This document shows positions 23,152-34,655 of a DNA stretch of 64,000 bases, piece after piece. How positions within the stretch are numbered: position 1 is the first letter of the stretch; the number at the start of each line of letters is the position of its first letter. The notes below the pieces were generated by a model. It had not been told where the DNA came from and did no database searches. It saw only the letters and a program-made list of their open reading frames with translations. A program made the translations under genes and the position numbers. This DNA is from Siphonodentalium dalli (Eukaryota; Mollusca; Scaphopoda; Gadilida; Siphonodentaliidae). Location of the stretch: contig CP136065.1 in assembly GCA_032622095.1 (NCBI GenBank), positions 215,120,151-215,184,150 of the forward strand, written 5' to 3'.

Positions 23152-23813
23152 AATGGTCACCCATATGTGTTGAGTGCACATTCGGTGACTGCATTATTTG
23201 TCAAGGTTAATTATGAGTGAGTAATATTACAATATAAATGAGTTTACACATTAGGCGTTATTAGTGACAAAGATCACTTTAGCCAGTTAGCTTTCAGCGC
23301 ATGGTTCCACAACAAATATATTATACAAAGAGTATAGCATACAATAAAGGCAAAAATAAATTATAATATATACTCAACAGTTGTATAATTAATTGTATAT
23401 TATATTATTTTGTCATGATACAAATTGATTCATGTTAAATCTATGTCATGTATGAGGTATTGTTCCGTGCTTTCAGAATGTTTTATCCCAAATAATTGGT
23501 TTTATCTCTGTTTTAACGCAGGAATAAGTCTTAAACAAGCTTTTTGTGATATGCCTCCGAGTCTTTGCTGATTTTGCACAATAAAGCAGAATCTGGCTAT
23601 TTGCATAAATTTGTGTTGTAATTTATAGTAGAAGGGTAGACATAAAAAAAATCATCATAATAATAGAAACCCGTGAAGCGCAGCACATATAGTATATATA
23701 GTCTATATAGAAGACACATACACATACATAATAAGCGCGCCCAGATAGCCATCGTGGTAAAGATAAGGTGATTAACGAAAGAGAAAAATACGAAATGCGC
23801 CAACATCACACAG
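23152..23813. repeat. Repeat X, copy 0, inside the DIRS-type element
   Basis: A 0.66-kb AT-rich sequence from AATGGTCACCCATATGTG to CAACATCACACAG, nearly identical to 25,340-26,004. It separates the RNase H and recombinase parts of the DIRS-type element. Internal landmarks are GCATGGTTCCACAACAAAT, GGCTATTTGCATAAATT and AAGCGCGCCCAGATAGCC. No coding. The flanking DIRS coding is not restored by removing it, so this is a replacement or an insertion with deletion. Confidence 0.85.
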
Positions 23814-24990
23814 TCGTGTTCCCGATGTGGACTTCAACGGCATTCTGGCCAATTGTCGTGAAACTGAATAACACATTTTATGATACAATGAGAATGAAGA
23901 TTCTCAAAGGTCACAACGTGGTTGTCCCGGAAGAGGAGATAACAGCCTATTCAAATGTGGGGAATTGAGCTTTTCCACGGGGGCAATTCACATCATTCAC
24001 AATGCTGTATCATAGTTATATGGTTGCTTAAAGATAATATGATTCATTTTAGGTTTAAACAACATAATCAAGGATGACGTTGAAAGGAGCGGACTGCCAG
24101 TTTCGGAATTGACTGGAGAACTGGGGAAAAGATGTCGGACCTTCTTATTCATGCTCGTACATACAGTACTGTGGGCAAATATTATATGTGTTTCAAAAAA
24201 TGGAAAGTTTTCGTGGAAGAAGTCGGTGCTGTGGCAATGCCAGCGTTTTCAAATCAAATTGCAATGTATTTAACAAGTTTAGTGGACGCAAATTATTCAT
24301 ATAGCAAATCCGCCATTAAATGGGTGCATGAACTTTACTGAGATCCGACTGACAACTGTTTTGTGACAAGAATGAATGAGGCGTCCAAACGACTGAACAC
24401 CATTAAAACAAACAAAAAAGACCATTGGTATAAAATATTCAGATTCAACGGACTTAGCAATTTTGAGAGATTTGGCAATGATTGTTTTCGGGTTTCAGTG
24501 GATTTCTGAGATTTTCTTAAATACAGGCACTGACAAGTAAAGATATTGAAATATTTCCAAAATATTTAAAGCTGAACTGACCAGTACAGGTTAGGCAGTG
24601 AAGCAGTAATTGCTACATGACAGACGGAATGATGTCCCGTTAACATTTTGTTAAAATACATATCAGTAGCAAAACAAGATTTGACCTCTAATTCTGAGGA
24701 ATTTATATTTAGACCATTGTATCGGTCTGGGAGCACATGTAGTTTGATTAAGAAAAAACAAATCCCTTATTTATACGAGAACAAGATAATGTATTGTTGG
24801 TCGTTTAAAAGAGGTCAGTCCTGAAAAGAATATCGGGCTTCCTTCCATGAGATCAGGCGGGGCAACGGCTGCAGCTAATGCTGGAGTAAATGAAAGATGC
24901 TTTAAGCGCCACGGGTGATGGTGAAGCGAAGCAGCGAAGGACGGATATGTCCAGGATTCATTGGAATCCATATTAAGGGTATCCGAAAGC
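23814..24990 (+). pseudogene. DIRS-type retrotransposon: linker and tyrosine recombinase (decayed)
   Basis: It resumes with the family linker (FPMWTSTAFWP, GHNVVVPEEE). The recombinase N-terminal helical domain follows (TYSTVGKYYMCFKKWKVF, PAFSNQIAMYLTSL, AIKWVHELY at 24,132-24,341), then DPTDNCFVTRMNEASKRLNT after a stop. The catalytic half is at 24,690-24,970: FRPLYRSG, GLPSMRSGGATAAANAGV, FKRHG and KDGYVQDSLES, the last carrying the probable nucleophilic Tyr. Stops interrupt it repeatedly (for example after FKRHG). Known: such enzymes integrate circular cDNA of DIRS/Ngaro elements. The position where the family has His (GLHSxR) reads Pro here. Confidence 0.85.
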
Positions 24991-25339
24991 TTGAATCTTT
25001 GAATGTAATTTCATGAGATATAAGTTAATTTTTTTAGAGAAATCGTTGTATATTGCATTTTTATTTGTATGGGTGAACATAATACTTGTAATGGTATAAT
25101 TCGTGTTTATTATTACATTATTTTTTGTATAATATGTTAAGGAAAATATGCAGTTCTCAAAAGAAATATTTAAACAACCTAAATTATCCGCTCACCTTTT
25201 GAACATGTATTTAGCAGACTCTGGCTATTTGCATAAATTTATGTTGTAATTTATAGTAGAATAGTAGACTAATAGTTTTGTACGTTTCGAAGAATAGTAT
25301 CGAAACTGTTGTCTGTATGGATATGAGTGATTACAATGG
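24991..25339. other. Non-coding, with an internal fragment of repeat X
   Basis: The segment 25,214-25,270 (CTGGCTATTTGCATAAATTT and following) is an extra partial copy of an internal part of repeat X. The rest shows nothing. Confidence 0.6.
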
Positions 25340-26004
25340 AATGGTCACCCATATGTGTCGAGTGCACATTCGGTGACAGCATTATTTGTCAAGGTTAATT
25401 ATGAGTGAGTAATATTACAAAAGAAATGAGTTTACACATTAGGCGTTATTAGTGACAAAGATCACTTTAGCCAGTTAGCTTTCAGCGCATGGTTCCACAA
25501 CAAATATATTATACAAAAAGTATAGCATACAATAAAGGCAAAAATAAATTATAATATATACTCAAGAGTTGTATAATTAATTGTATATTATATTATTTTG
25601 TCATGATATAAATTGATTCTTGTTAAATCTATGTCATGTATGAGGTATTGTTCCGTGCTTTCATAATGTTTATCCCAAATAATGGGTTTTATCTCTGTTT
25701 TAACGCAGGAATAAGTCTTAAACAAGCTTTTTGTGATATGCCTCTTTGCTGATTTTGCACAATAAAGCAGAATCTGGCTATTTGCATAAATTTGTGTTGT
25801 AATTTATAGTAGAAGGGTAGACATAAAAAAATCATCATATGACTAATAGAAACCCGTGAAGACACAGCATGTATAGTATATATAATCTATATACATGTAG
25901 AAGACACATTCGACATACATAATAAGCGCGCCCAGATAGCCATCGTGGTAAAGATACGGTGATTAAAGAAAGAGAAAAATACTAAATGCGCCAACATCAC
26001 ACAG
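25340..26004. repeat. Repeat X, copy 1
   Basis: Full-length match to 23,152-23,813 with few substitutions. At its end (CACACAG, 26,004) it runs into GAAACAATGAATCTC, the start of the gene-bearing part Y, instead of the DIRS coding. Confidence 0.85.
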
Positions 26005-26677
26005 GAAACAATGAATCTCTTCAATTCTGTCTGTCCCAGTGCCGAACATAAGAGAAAACGAGTGAAAACAAAAGGAGCTGTGGTGAGACCTATTCATTCA
26101 AAAGATTTTAGTTCTCGCGTGCACAAGTTGACTTGATATAGTATATGCCATCCTTATGGCAGCGACAATATAACTGTATCATGAACTATCACCCCCCCCC
26201 CCCATCTCACCAAGTTTTGTATTCATCGCTCGTTAACCATATAGGGGTGTTAGTGTGGGAATTTTCAACATTTTGTAAGTTTGATGTACCAGTTGGACAG
26301 TTCCAAAAACAAGTATGGTGTGCAAATACGGTAACTGTTTATTAGTCTCGGAAAATCACGGTCTACATCACGGGGTGGAGTTGGAAATTCCAAGATGGAC
26401 TCTCAAAGTAGCTATACCATCTACTACATCTAGTAACGTTCCTGTGCTAAAACGACGTGAACACAAGCGAAACATACTGCTTAATATTTGTTTCGATATA
26501 GTCAAAGCAGCTATTTTATCTTTTGTGATGCAAATGTTACAACATAATGTTAGTATTCTCGTATACAGCGTCTTTTACCGGCTTGTTAAGTTGTTTAATA
26601 ACACCGGTGGTGAATATATGTAGAATTTATACTTCCTTGTTGATGGTGAATGTGTCTTCGTTTATTTAGTTCATGCA

Positions 26678-26767
26678 ATGGCGGTGTTTTTGTTAATTTT
26701 GATTACATTTGCCTCCATATCGGATAATTTGGCAGCTCAACAGATACCTACAAATACATGTGAGTGA
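26678..26767 (+). CDS. Signal-peptide exon, gene copy alpha (exon 1 only)
   Basis: The ATG at 26,678 opens MAVFLLILITFASIS..LAAQQIPTNT, a short N-region and a hydrophobic core like a secretory signal peptide, with a plausible cleavage after LAA. Coding ends at a good donor (ACAT|GTGAGT, intron from 26,760); reading through meets a stop at 26,767. The exon is identical to copy beta (32,173) and aligns without indel to copy gamma (55,337). Exon 2 is not present before the duplication ends, so this copy is truncated. An in-frame stop lies just upstream of the ATG, supporting this start. Function unknown. Confidence 0.4.
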   Translation: MAVFLLILITFASISDNLAAQQIPTNTCE

Positions 26768-27316
26768 ACTAGTCTGTTAACCCTGTTATATTCAAATTTC
26801 AACAACTAGGCCCGTTTCAAACGACGCATGTTTGTCGACTCGAATCTAATTGTATTAAATCCGTCGGTGATGCGACTGCGGTCAATATTGTTTCAGACGG
26901 ATGCATCTTCGTCGCGTCGAATCTAATACAACGGTCGATTTGTTTAAAGGTGCACCAGTTACCTTCACACAATGGTGACGCGTAGATATATAGGCCTATA
27001 TATACCGTTATGTTATACACACGAATGCTCATAGACTAATATAGCATATCTACAATGTGCGTGTCATGCCTTTTATGAGAGATGTCACTTTAATTTGTGT
27101 TCTATATAAATACTATACCAGTATATGTATTTATTACTGTGTCATCCTAATTTCACAAACACTGCATATACCATTTACTGAATTGGAGTGTTAGCACAGG
27201 CAACTGGAATACAGTGAGATATAGATATATGTATAATATACATATAATTATGTAGTGTGCATAGATGTGTATTATCATTTTATTCCCGGTGCATGTGCTA
27301 ACATTCCATGCAGGGA

Positions 27317-27423
27317 CTTGGCGACAGGCGAGTTTGGGGTGTCTCACCCCAACTTTGGTCGAAATGTTCAACAGTTTGACATTTCATTCCTACACAATAA
27401 TAGGTTGAAATTGTTCTTGTAGT
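27317..27423 (-). mobile_element. Truncated hAT-type MITE end at the duplication junction
   Basis: Starts CAGGGACTTGGCGACAGG, like the intact copy at 32,789, and is cut after about 107 bp by the tandem-duplication breakpoint. Confidence 0.75.
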
Positions 27424-27924
27424 TTAATTATGAGTGAGTAATATTACAAAAGAAATGAGTTTACACATTAGGCGTTATTAGTGACAAAGATCACTTTAGC
27501 CAGTTAGCTTTCAGCGCATGGTTCCACAACAAATATATTATACAAAAAGTATAGCATACAATAAAGGCAAAAATAAATTATAATATATACTCAAGAGTTG
27601 TATAATTAATTGTATATTATATTATTTTGTCATGATACAAATTGATTCATGTTAAATCTATGTCATGTATGAGGTATTGTTCCGTGCTTTCAGAATGTTT
27701 TATCCCAAATAATGGGTTTTATCTCTGTTTTATAACGCAGGAATAAGTCTTAAGCAAGCTTTTTGTGATATGCCTCTTTGCTGATTTTGCACAATAAAGC
27801 AGAATCTGGATATTTGCATAAATTTGTGTTGTAATTTATAGTAGAAGGGTAGACATAAAAAAAAAATCATCATATGACTAATAGAAACCCGTGAAGACAC
27901 AGCATATATTGTATATATAGTCTA
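27424..27924. repeat. Repeat X, copy 2, left part
   Basis: Matches 25,395-25,890, then stops in a TATA-rich stretch (TATATATAGTCTA) where the insertion starting at about 27,925 begins. The right part resumes at about 31,406 with AAGACACATTCGAC. Confidence 0.85.
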
Positions 27925-28896
27925 CTAGCAGGGTTACCCGGCGTTGCTCAGGTTAATGTATGCTGTTGATATTTGTTGGGAATAGAGAATGCTCTTGCTT
28001 AAAGTGTTATACGTTTTCTCATAAATTGCATATTCAAATAGCATCACAAAACAAGATTATTACAGTCATGGAATATAAGTAGTGGCTCACCTTGTCAATT
28101 GTCATTCTGTTTATCGCGATTAATCCGTTCCACCAATAATGAAGTATTTATTTATTTACAACTGCGTATACATTAGACGTTATAATATGATACATGAACA
28201 TCATAAACACATTAGTTCGATAAAAGATGATAATTGGGTTTTACATATTGAGATGTATCAATCAATCTAGTGGGTTGGACTAAGATCTCGAGGACACCTG
28301 GCTATCATATCTCCATGAAGATACATATGTTTCAAAGAAATGTCCAGGTGTTCCTCTGTTCATGATGATTTTGAGTTGTTTATGTCAGTCGATGAGTCTG
28401 TTCTAAAACCCTTGTCAGATGTCAGTATTGGTAGGATCCTGAAAAGTCTGGTGCTACTAACTGCATTTTCTTGTATATCAGACGAAATTATATTTGACTG
28501 CACACTGTGACCACCATTTTTGAACAGGCCTTCCATATCTCTTGACAAATTGTAACTTTTTGTGGAAACTGTATTGAATGGAACAGACTAAATTTTGTTA
28601 TTATATATATGCAATCCTCTGACGGTTCGAGGTCTCTCAGTTTGCACGAATATATGTATCTCTTCAATAGAATGATAAATATACGTTTAATGCTTCTTCT
28701 AGTTATCTCTTTTTGCTAGCTCATTGTGTGAATGCATTGATTGCCATTCCCATATAAATATGACTGTTAAGAAGATATAATTGTTCAAGTGACTTATGTG
28801 GGTCACCATATGTCGGGATTGTGAAATGTGAACGCCCAACCACTTAAAATGATATGGAGATGGCCTGGTGACTGTATCTATATCTATATTTGCGAA

Positions 28897-28963
<67 letters not shown>

Positions 28964-31405
28964 GTTCTATAGAAATTCACAGGGGACCATCTAGATGATG
29001 CCAAAGGGGTCTACTAGGAGTAGTTTTTTACGAGAAAGATAATGGTCGGGGTTAGAATTTTCTAAAGTGACGCCGTTGTTGTCAGGGGCAGAAAAAGGGG
29101 AGGGGCAGAAAAAACATTTGTCGCCGATTGCCACCAAACTTACATATAATCATCCCCATAATATGAGGAATCTAATGGCGTGGTTAAAATATGGCAAAAG
29201 TCGCACCGTTCGCGTCAGGGGTGCCCGGAAGGGGGGGGGGGGCAGATTTTTTTTCTGTCGCCGATTGCCACGAAACTTACATATAATCATCCCCATGATA
29301 TGAAGAATCCAACGGTGTGGTTTAAATATGTCAAAAGTGGCGTCGTTTGAGTCAGGAACGGAAGGGGAGAGGATAGAACTAATTTTAGCGCCGATTTCCA
29401 CCAAATTGATATATATTCTTCTTCATGATACAAGGAATCTAATTGTGCGATTTAACAACGCCAAATTGTTGTTTTTGGATGAGAGATTGGGAGGGGTGGG
29501 CACTAAATTTGATAATAAGTCGCCGATTTCCACCACACTTATACAAAATCATCCCCATGGTATGAGGAGTCTAATGGTGTGGCTTTTATCTGTCAAATGT
29601 GGCCTCATTCGAGTCAGGGTTGCATTGAAAGCGGATATCGGCGAATAGCAATCTTATCAATGATAGTGCATATCCGCTCGCCATCCGTGACGCAAACGAC
29701 ACCAAATGTGATTTAATTCATGGTATATCATTAGAGAAAAACGTGTATGAATTTGGTGGAATTTGGGTTATTAAATCAATTGTTGATGCAACGCTGACTC
29801 GAACAACGCCATATTGCGAAGGTGATTATATATTCGATTGGTGGAAATCAGCGACAAAACTATTTTCACCATATTTTTTTATTTCCCCTCCCACCAACAG
29901 CGTCATTTTAGAAAATTTTAACCCGCACCATTATCTTCCTTGTAAAAGGTTACCCCTCTTAGAACGCCTTGGTGCCATCTATATTGTACCGCGTGAAGTT
30001 ATATATAGAACGCACACAGACAGACAAAACTACAGACAGACAGCACGATTTTATTTCTTGTATCATTTGAGAAGAACGTGTCTGAATTTGATGGTAATTG
30101 GTACTAAAAATATTTTGTATCAGTTTTGGTGACCCTCCCGTCCCTATTTCGGACTCAAGCTGCACACACTAAGACTCATTAGAGATTAGAGATGCATATA
30201 TAAGAAATTGGTGAAAATTGGCGAGTATACAAATTCGTATCAAATTTAAGGTCCCCATATCTCTCACCCATAGGGCACCAATTTGGTGTATCTAAACCAC
30301 ACGATAAGATTCCTCGTATTACGGAGAAGAATATGTATCAATCTGGTGGAAATCGGCACTAAACATATAGATATAAGTTTTTGTGTCCCTCTCATCTCTA
30401 TCCACCACTGACTCGAATGGCCCCACTTGTGACATCCTTAAACCACACGATTACACTCCTGATATCATGGAGATGATTGTTTATAAGTTTGGTGATAATC
30501 GGCGACTAAACAATTTTTGTATCAAATTTAGTGCCAATCCCTCCCCTCTCCATCTCTCACCCAAACAGCACAACTATGGCTCTTTTAAATCACGATTAGA
30601 TTCCTCGTATCATGGATAAGAACGTGTATCAATTTGATGGAAATTGGCGCTAAAAAAATTGTGCATCAATTTTGGTGCCCCTGTCCCTTTCAATGCAACC
30701 CTGACTCGAATGAGGCCACATTTGACAGATAAAAGCCACACCATTAGACTCCTCATACCATGGGGATGATTTTGTATAAGTGTGGTGGAAATCGGCGACT
30801 TATTATCAAATTTAGTGCCCACCCCTCCCAATCTCTCATCCAAAAACAACAATTTGGCGTTGTTAAATCGCACAATTAGATTCCTTGTATCATGAAGAAG
30901 AATATATATCAATTTGGTGGAAATCGGCGCTAAAATTAGTTCTATCCTCTCCCCTTCCGTTCCTGACTCAAACAACGCCACTTTTGACATATTTAAAACC
31001 ACACAGTTGGATTCTTCATATCATGGGGATGATTATATGTAAGTTTCGTGGCAATCGGCGACAGAAAACAAAATCTGCCCCCCCCCCTTCCGGGCACCCC
31101 TGACGCGAACGGTGCGACTTTTGCCATATTTTAACCACGCCATTAGATTCCTCATATTATGGGGATGATTATATGTAAGTTTGGTGGCAATCGGCGACAA
31201 ATGTTTTTTCTGCCCCTCCCCCTTTTCTGCCCCTGACAACAACGGCGTCACTTTAGAAAATTCTAACCCCGACCATTATCTTCTCGTAAAAAAACTACTC
31301 CTAGTAGACCCCTTTGACATCATCTAGATGGTCCCCTGTGAATTTCTATAGAACACAGACAGACAGACAGACAGACAGACATTCGCAAATATAGATATAG
31401 ATATA
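27925..31405. mobile_element. 3.5-kb insertion in repeat X copy 2
   Basis: The left edge begins CTAGCAGGGTTACCCGGCG. The right edge coincides with the outer end of a long inverted repeat (28,872-31,405). Repeat X copies 0 and 1 show the uninterrupted site. The first 950 bp (27,925-28,871) have no recognised content. No transposase was seen, so the mechanism and family are open. Confidence 0.65.
28872..31405. repeat. Long inverted repeat with internally repetitive arms of about 0.74 kb
   Basis: Left arm 28,872-29,631 and right arm 30,687-31,405 are nearly identical inverted copies. Each arm has several degenerate units of about 130-170 bp containing CGCCGATT.CCACCAAA.TT, ATCATCCCCAT.ATATGAGG and GTGTGGTT-like phrases. 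The 1.06-kb centre holds more diverged units in both orientations. Arms carry a (GTCT)n run near their outer ends: about 66 bp on the left (28,897-28,962) and about 28 bp on the right (31,355-31,382). Open frames in the arms are repeat by-products. Confidence 0.85.
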
Positions 31406-31510
31406 GAAGACACATTCGACATACATAATAAGCGCGCCCAGATAGCCATCGTGGTAAAGATAAGGTGATTAAAGAAAGAGAAAAATACTAAATGCGCCAA
31501 CATCACACAG
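31406..31510. repeat. Repeat X, copy 2, right part
   Basis: AAGACACATTCGAC...CACACAG matches the last 105 bp of copy 1 and again runs into GAAACAATGAATCTC. Confidence 0.85.
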
Positions 31511-32172
31511 GAAACAATGAATCTCTTCAATTATGTCTGTCCCATTGCCGAACATAAGAGGAAACGAGTGAAAACAAAAGGAGCTGTGGTGAGACCTATT
31601 CATTCAAAAGATTTTAGTTCTCGCGTGCACAAGTTGACTTGATATAGTATATGCCATCCTTATGGCAGCGACAATATAAATGTATCATGAACTATCACCC
31701 CCCCCCCCCATCTCACCAAGATTTGTATTCATCGCTCGTTAACCATATAGGGGTGTTAGGGTGGGAATTTCCAACATTTTGTAAGTTGATGTACCAGTTG
31801 GACAGTTCAAAAAACAAGTATGGTGTGCAAATACAGTAACTGTTTATTAGTCTCGGAACATCACGGTCTGCATCACGGGGTGGAGTTGGAAATTCCAAGA
31901 TGGACTCTCAAAGTAGCTAGACCATCTAGTAACGTTCCTGTGCTAAAACGACGTGAACACAAGCGAAACATACTGCTTAATATTTGTTTCGATATAGTCA
32001 AAGCCGCTATTTTATCTTTTGTAATGCAAATGTTACAACATAATGTTAGTATTCTCGTATACAGCGTCTTTTACGGCTTGTTAAGTTGTTTAATAACACC
32101 TGTGGTGAATATATGTATAATTTATACTTCCTTGTCGATGGTGAATGTGTCTTCGTTTATTTAGTTCATGCA

Positions 32173-34655
32173 ATGGCGGTGTTTTTGTTAATTTTGATTA
32201 CATTTGCCTCCATATCGGATAATTTGGCAGCTCAACAGATACCTACAAATACATGTGAGTGAACTAGTCTGTTAACCCTCTTATATTCAAATTTCAACAA
32301 CTAGGCCCGTTTCGAACGACGCAAGTTTGTCGACTCGAATCTAATTGTATTAAATCCGTCGGTGATGCGACTGCGGTCAATATTGTTTCAGACGGATGCA
32401 TCTTCGTCGCGTCGAATCTAATACAACGGTCGATTTGTTTAAAGGTGCACCAGTTACCTTCACACAATGGTGACGCGTAGATATATAGGCCTATATATAC
32501 CGGTATGTTATACACACGCATGCTCATAGACTAATATAGCATATCTACAATGTGCGTGTCATGCCTTTTAATTTGTGTTCTATATAAATACTATACCAGT
32601 ATATGTATTTATTACTGTGTCATCCTAATTTCACAAACACTGCATATACCATTTACTGAATTGGAGTGTTAGCACAGGCAACTGGAATACAGTGAGATAT
32701 AGATATATGTATAATATACATATAATTATGTAGTGTGCATAGATGTGTATTATCATTTTATTCCCGGTGCATGTGCTAACATTCCATGCAGGGACTTGGC
32801 GACAGGCGAGTTTGGGGTGTCTCACCCCAAATTTGGTCAAAATGTTCAACAGTTTGACATTTCATTCCTACACAACATTAGTTGAAAATTTCACACCAAC
32901 AATAATAGGTTGAAATTGTTCTTGTAGTTTGATTTTCAAACAGTTTATTAGGAGAGAATTTATTGTTTTTGGACCATATTTACATATTTTCCGACTTTTG
33001 GTCAAAATGTTAGACTGAAATGGCCACCAGGTTGGAAATTTCCAACACATGGGAAGCTTGTGGTCTGGTCCCTCCCCCGTGCCAGTCAAACGTTTTAGTT
33101 AATTTAATAAAACAATATTTTCAGGTGAAAAGTTTCCAACCTAAGCCCGGTTTGAAATTTCCATCTCTGGGAAAGCTTGAGGCCAGTCTAGATGCTATGA
33201 TTTTACTATTTTCTTGTTCATATTTCAAAATTTTATCACACCGGCCGAACGATGGTCGGCCCGATGTGTCCTGGACTCCCGTGCACTCGTAGCCATGTGC
33301 ATTTGTTAGACCACAAGAATGATGTTAGGATTTATGCAATTTTCAGGTTAAATATATGAATTTTCTCATACCGGGTTTATAAAACCATGGTTCATGAATA
33401 GGCTACCAGGCGTGGGCACTGATGTGCAAGAGGGTGCGAATGGAATTCTACAAAACTTGTGTTTGGTCTGATTTAGGGGAGGGGTGCAGTTGGAATACCC
33501 AGGATGGACCACCCCATCCTAACGTAGACAATCTAGCCACATCCCTGACTCCAAGTACGTGCTATATATTACATTGTCTACGAATTATTCTGGTTAACTT
33601 AATGACCGCTGCAGTCACTCTGGAATATGCTGAACATATTGGTTTATCATAACTTATATGCGAATCAAGTCAACTATCGGTTAACCTGATTTTTCGTCAG
33701 TCATCAAGTGGTTTAATATGTTATCAACTGTATGGTTGCTCCCCAAATAGATATAAATGTATGCATTGCATAGCCGTTATTTAAACTGTACACCAATTTT
33801 AAAATGTAATTTTGTTTGTAGCGATCTTCATATTATAAGATCACCAAATGTTTTATCACATATATAGGCGTGATTATGTGTGTATGGTGTATTGTTGGAT
33901 TCCAAATACAAAATTAAAGTTCTAACGGGGCTGATGACAGCCATGTTTATTTAAAATATATGGGATTATTTGGGGGTGATAATTCCTATCTGTAGAGGAT
34001 GAATACGATCATGCAACCAATTACTGAGTCAGTGACAGAACATTGATTTGAGGAAGTCAAAGATATTATATGAACAATAAATGACTTATATGATGTCATA
34101 TGGGTATTTGCGCACATATGGGGAACTCCCTAATTATCATATCATTTGCATTCGGTACTTCGGCAGCTTTCGGATTTCCCTGTAACATATATTAGATTCG
34201 AGTCGTCAAAAATCCATCGTATGAAACAAAGACGGATTTCAGACGCATCACCGACGAAGATTCGTCTGAATTGGACAGAGATTCGTCCGCGGTGCATCTG
34301 ACACGGATTTATTTGTTATTGTTTCAAACGTCGCATCTTTGACGCATTAAATCCAATTTTGGGACTGGTATTAGATTCGAGTCGACAACAATTCCTCGTT
34401 TGAAACGGGTCTAAGTAAAGTTGTGTTTGTGATATGTATGCAGGTAGTCGCCACTATAGTCGGCGAGATGGAATAGCTGCATTATGGGATCAGGCTGATG
34501 GTTGGATATTTAGTCGTGTACTCATCACATCCGATACGCTAGATCATGCCACGAATCTCTATACTCTCGCTAACGCCCGTAGAAATCATATTCTACCAGT
34601 ACAAATTTGTTTTGAAGTTTTGACAGGGAATTACCTTATCAAGTCGAAAACATAA
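32173..34655 (+). CDS. Putative small secreted protein, gene copy beta (two exons)
   Basis: Model: exon 1 32,173-32,254 and exon 2 34,444-34,655, phase 1, 97 codons plus stop. Exon 1 is identical to copy alpha and encodes a signal peptide (MAVFLLILITFASIS). The donor is ACAT|GTGAGT; the acceptor ATGTATGCAG lacks a strong pyrimidine tract. Exon 2 starts CSRHYSRRDGIAALWDQ, which copy gamma shares with one extra Gly codon. The 2.2-kb intron holds a TIR element (32,304-34,411) absent from gamma. The stop codon at 34,653 lies in the first bases of a MITE, so the true C-terminus may be longer or absent. Family and function unrecognised. The shared indel-free exons support coding, but no transcript evidence exists. 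Confidence 0.4.
32304..34411. mobile_element. TIR element in the intron of gene copy beta (TA target duplication)
   Basis: The left end GGCCCGTTTCGAACGA and the right end (reverse complement GACCCGTTTCAAACGA) form TIRs of about 42 bp that continue to GTCGACTCGAATCTAAT. TA flanks both sides (32,302-32,303; 34,412-34,413). Subterminal ACGGAT/CGTCG-rich repeats occur near both ends. It is 2,108 bp including a nested hAT-type MITE, about 1.3 kb originally, with no transposase. Gene copy gamma has the uninterrupted intron. The TA duplication is compatible with Tc1/mariner-like mobilisation, not proven. Confidence 0.75.
32789..33547 (-). mobile_element. hAT-type MITE (759 bp), nested
   Basis: Ends CAGGGACTTGGC... 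and ...GCCACATCCCTG, with degenerate 8-bp target duplications ATTCCATG (32,781) and ACTCCAAG (33,548), 6 of 8 matching. The interior is rich in GTTGGAAATTTCCAAC palindromes and matches the element at 39,026-40,064 in reverse orientation. No coding. Confidence 0.75.

Larger units (their letters stand above)
25395..27423. repeat. 2,029-bp tandem duplication, first copy
   Basis: The unit runs from TTAATTATGAGTG in repeat X (25,395) to GTTCTTGTAGT in the left end of a hAT-type MITE (27,423), where TTAATTATGAGTG starts again (27,424). The second copy continues to 32,930 once its 3.5-kb insertion is discounted. The copies differ by scattered substitutions and one deletion of about 26 bp near 27,392. 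Confidence 0.9.

Noticed and set aside
28699-29004. Minus-strand frame with RQTDRQTD repeats
   Set aside because: It is translation of the (GTCT)n microsatellite.
29067-31251. Near-identical open frames in opposite orientation (about 73-130 codons)
   Set aside because: They follow from the inverted repeat and its tandem units; they contain poly-G-dependent frames and no domain.
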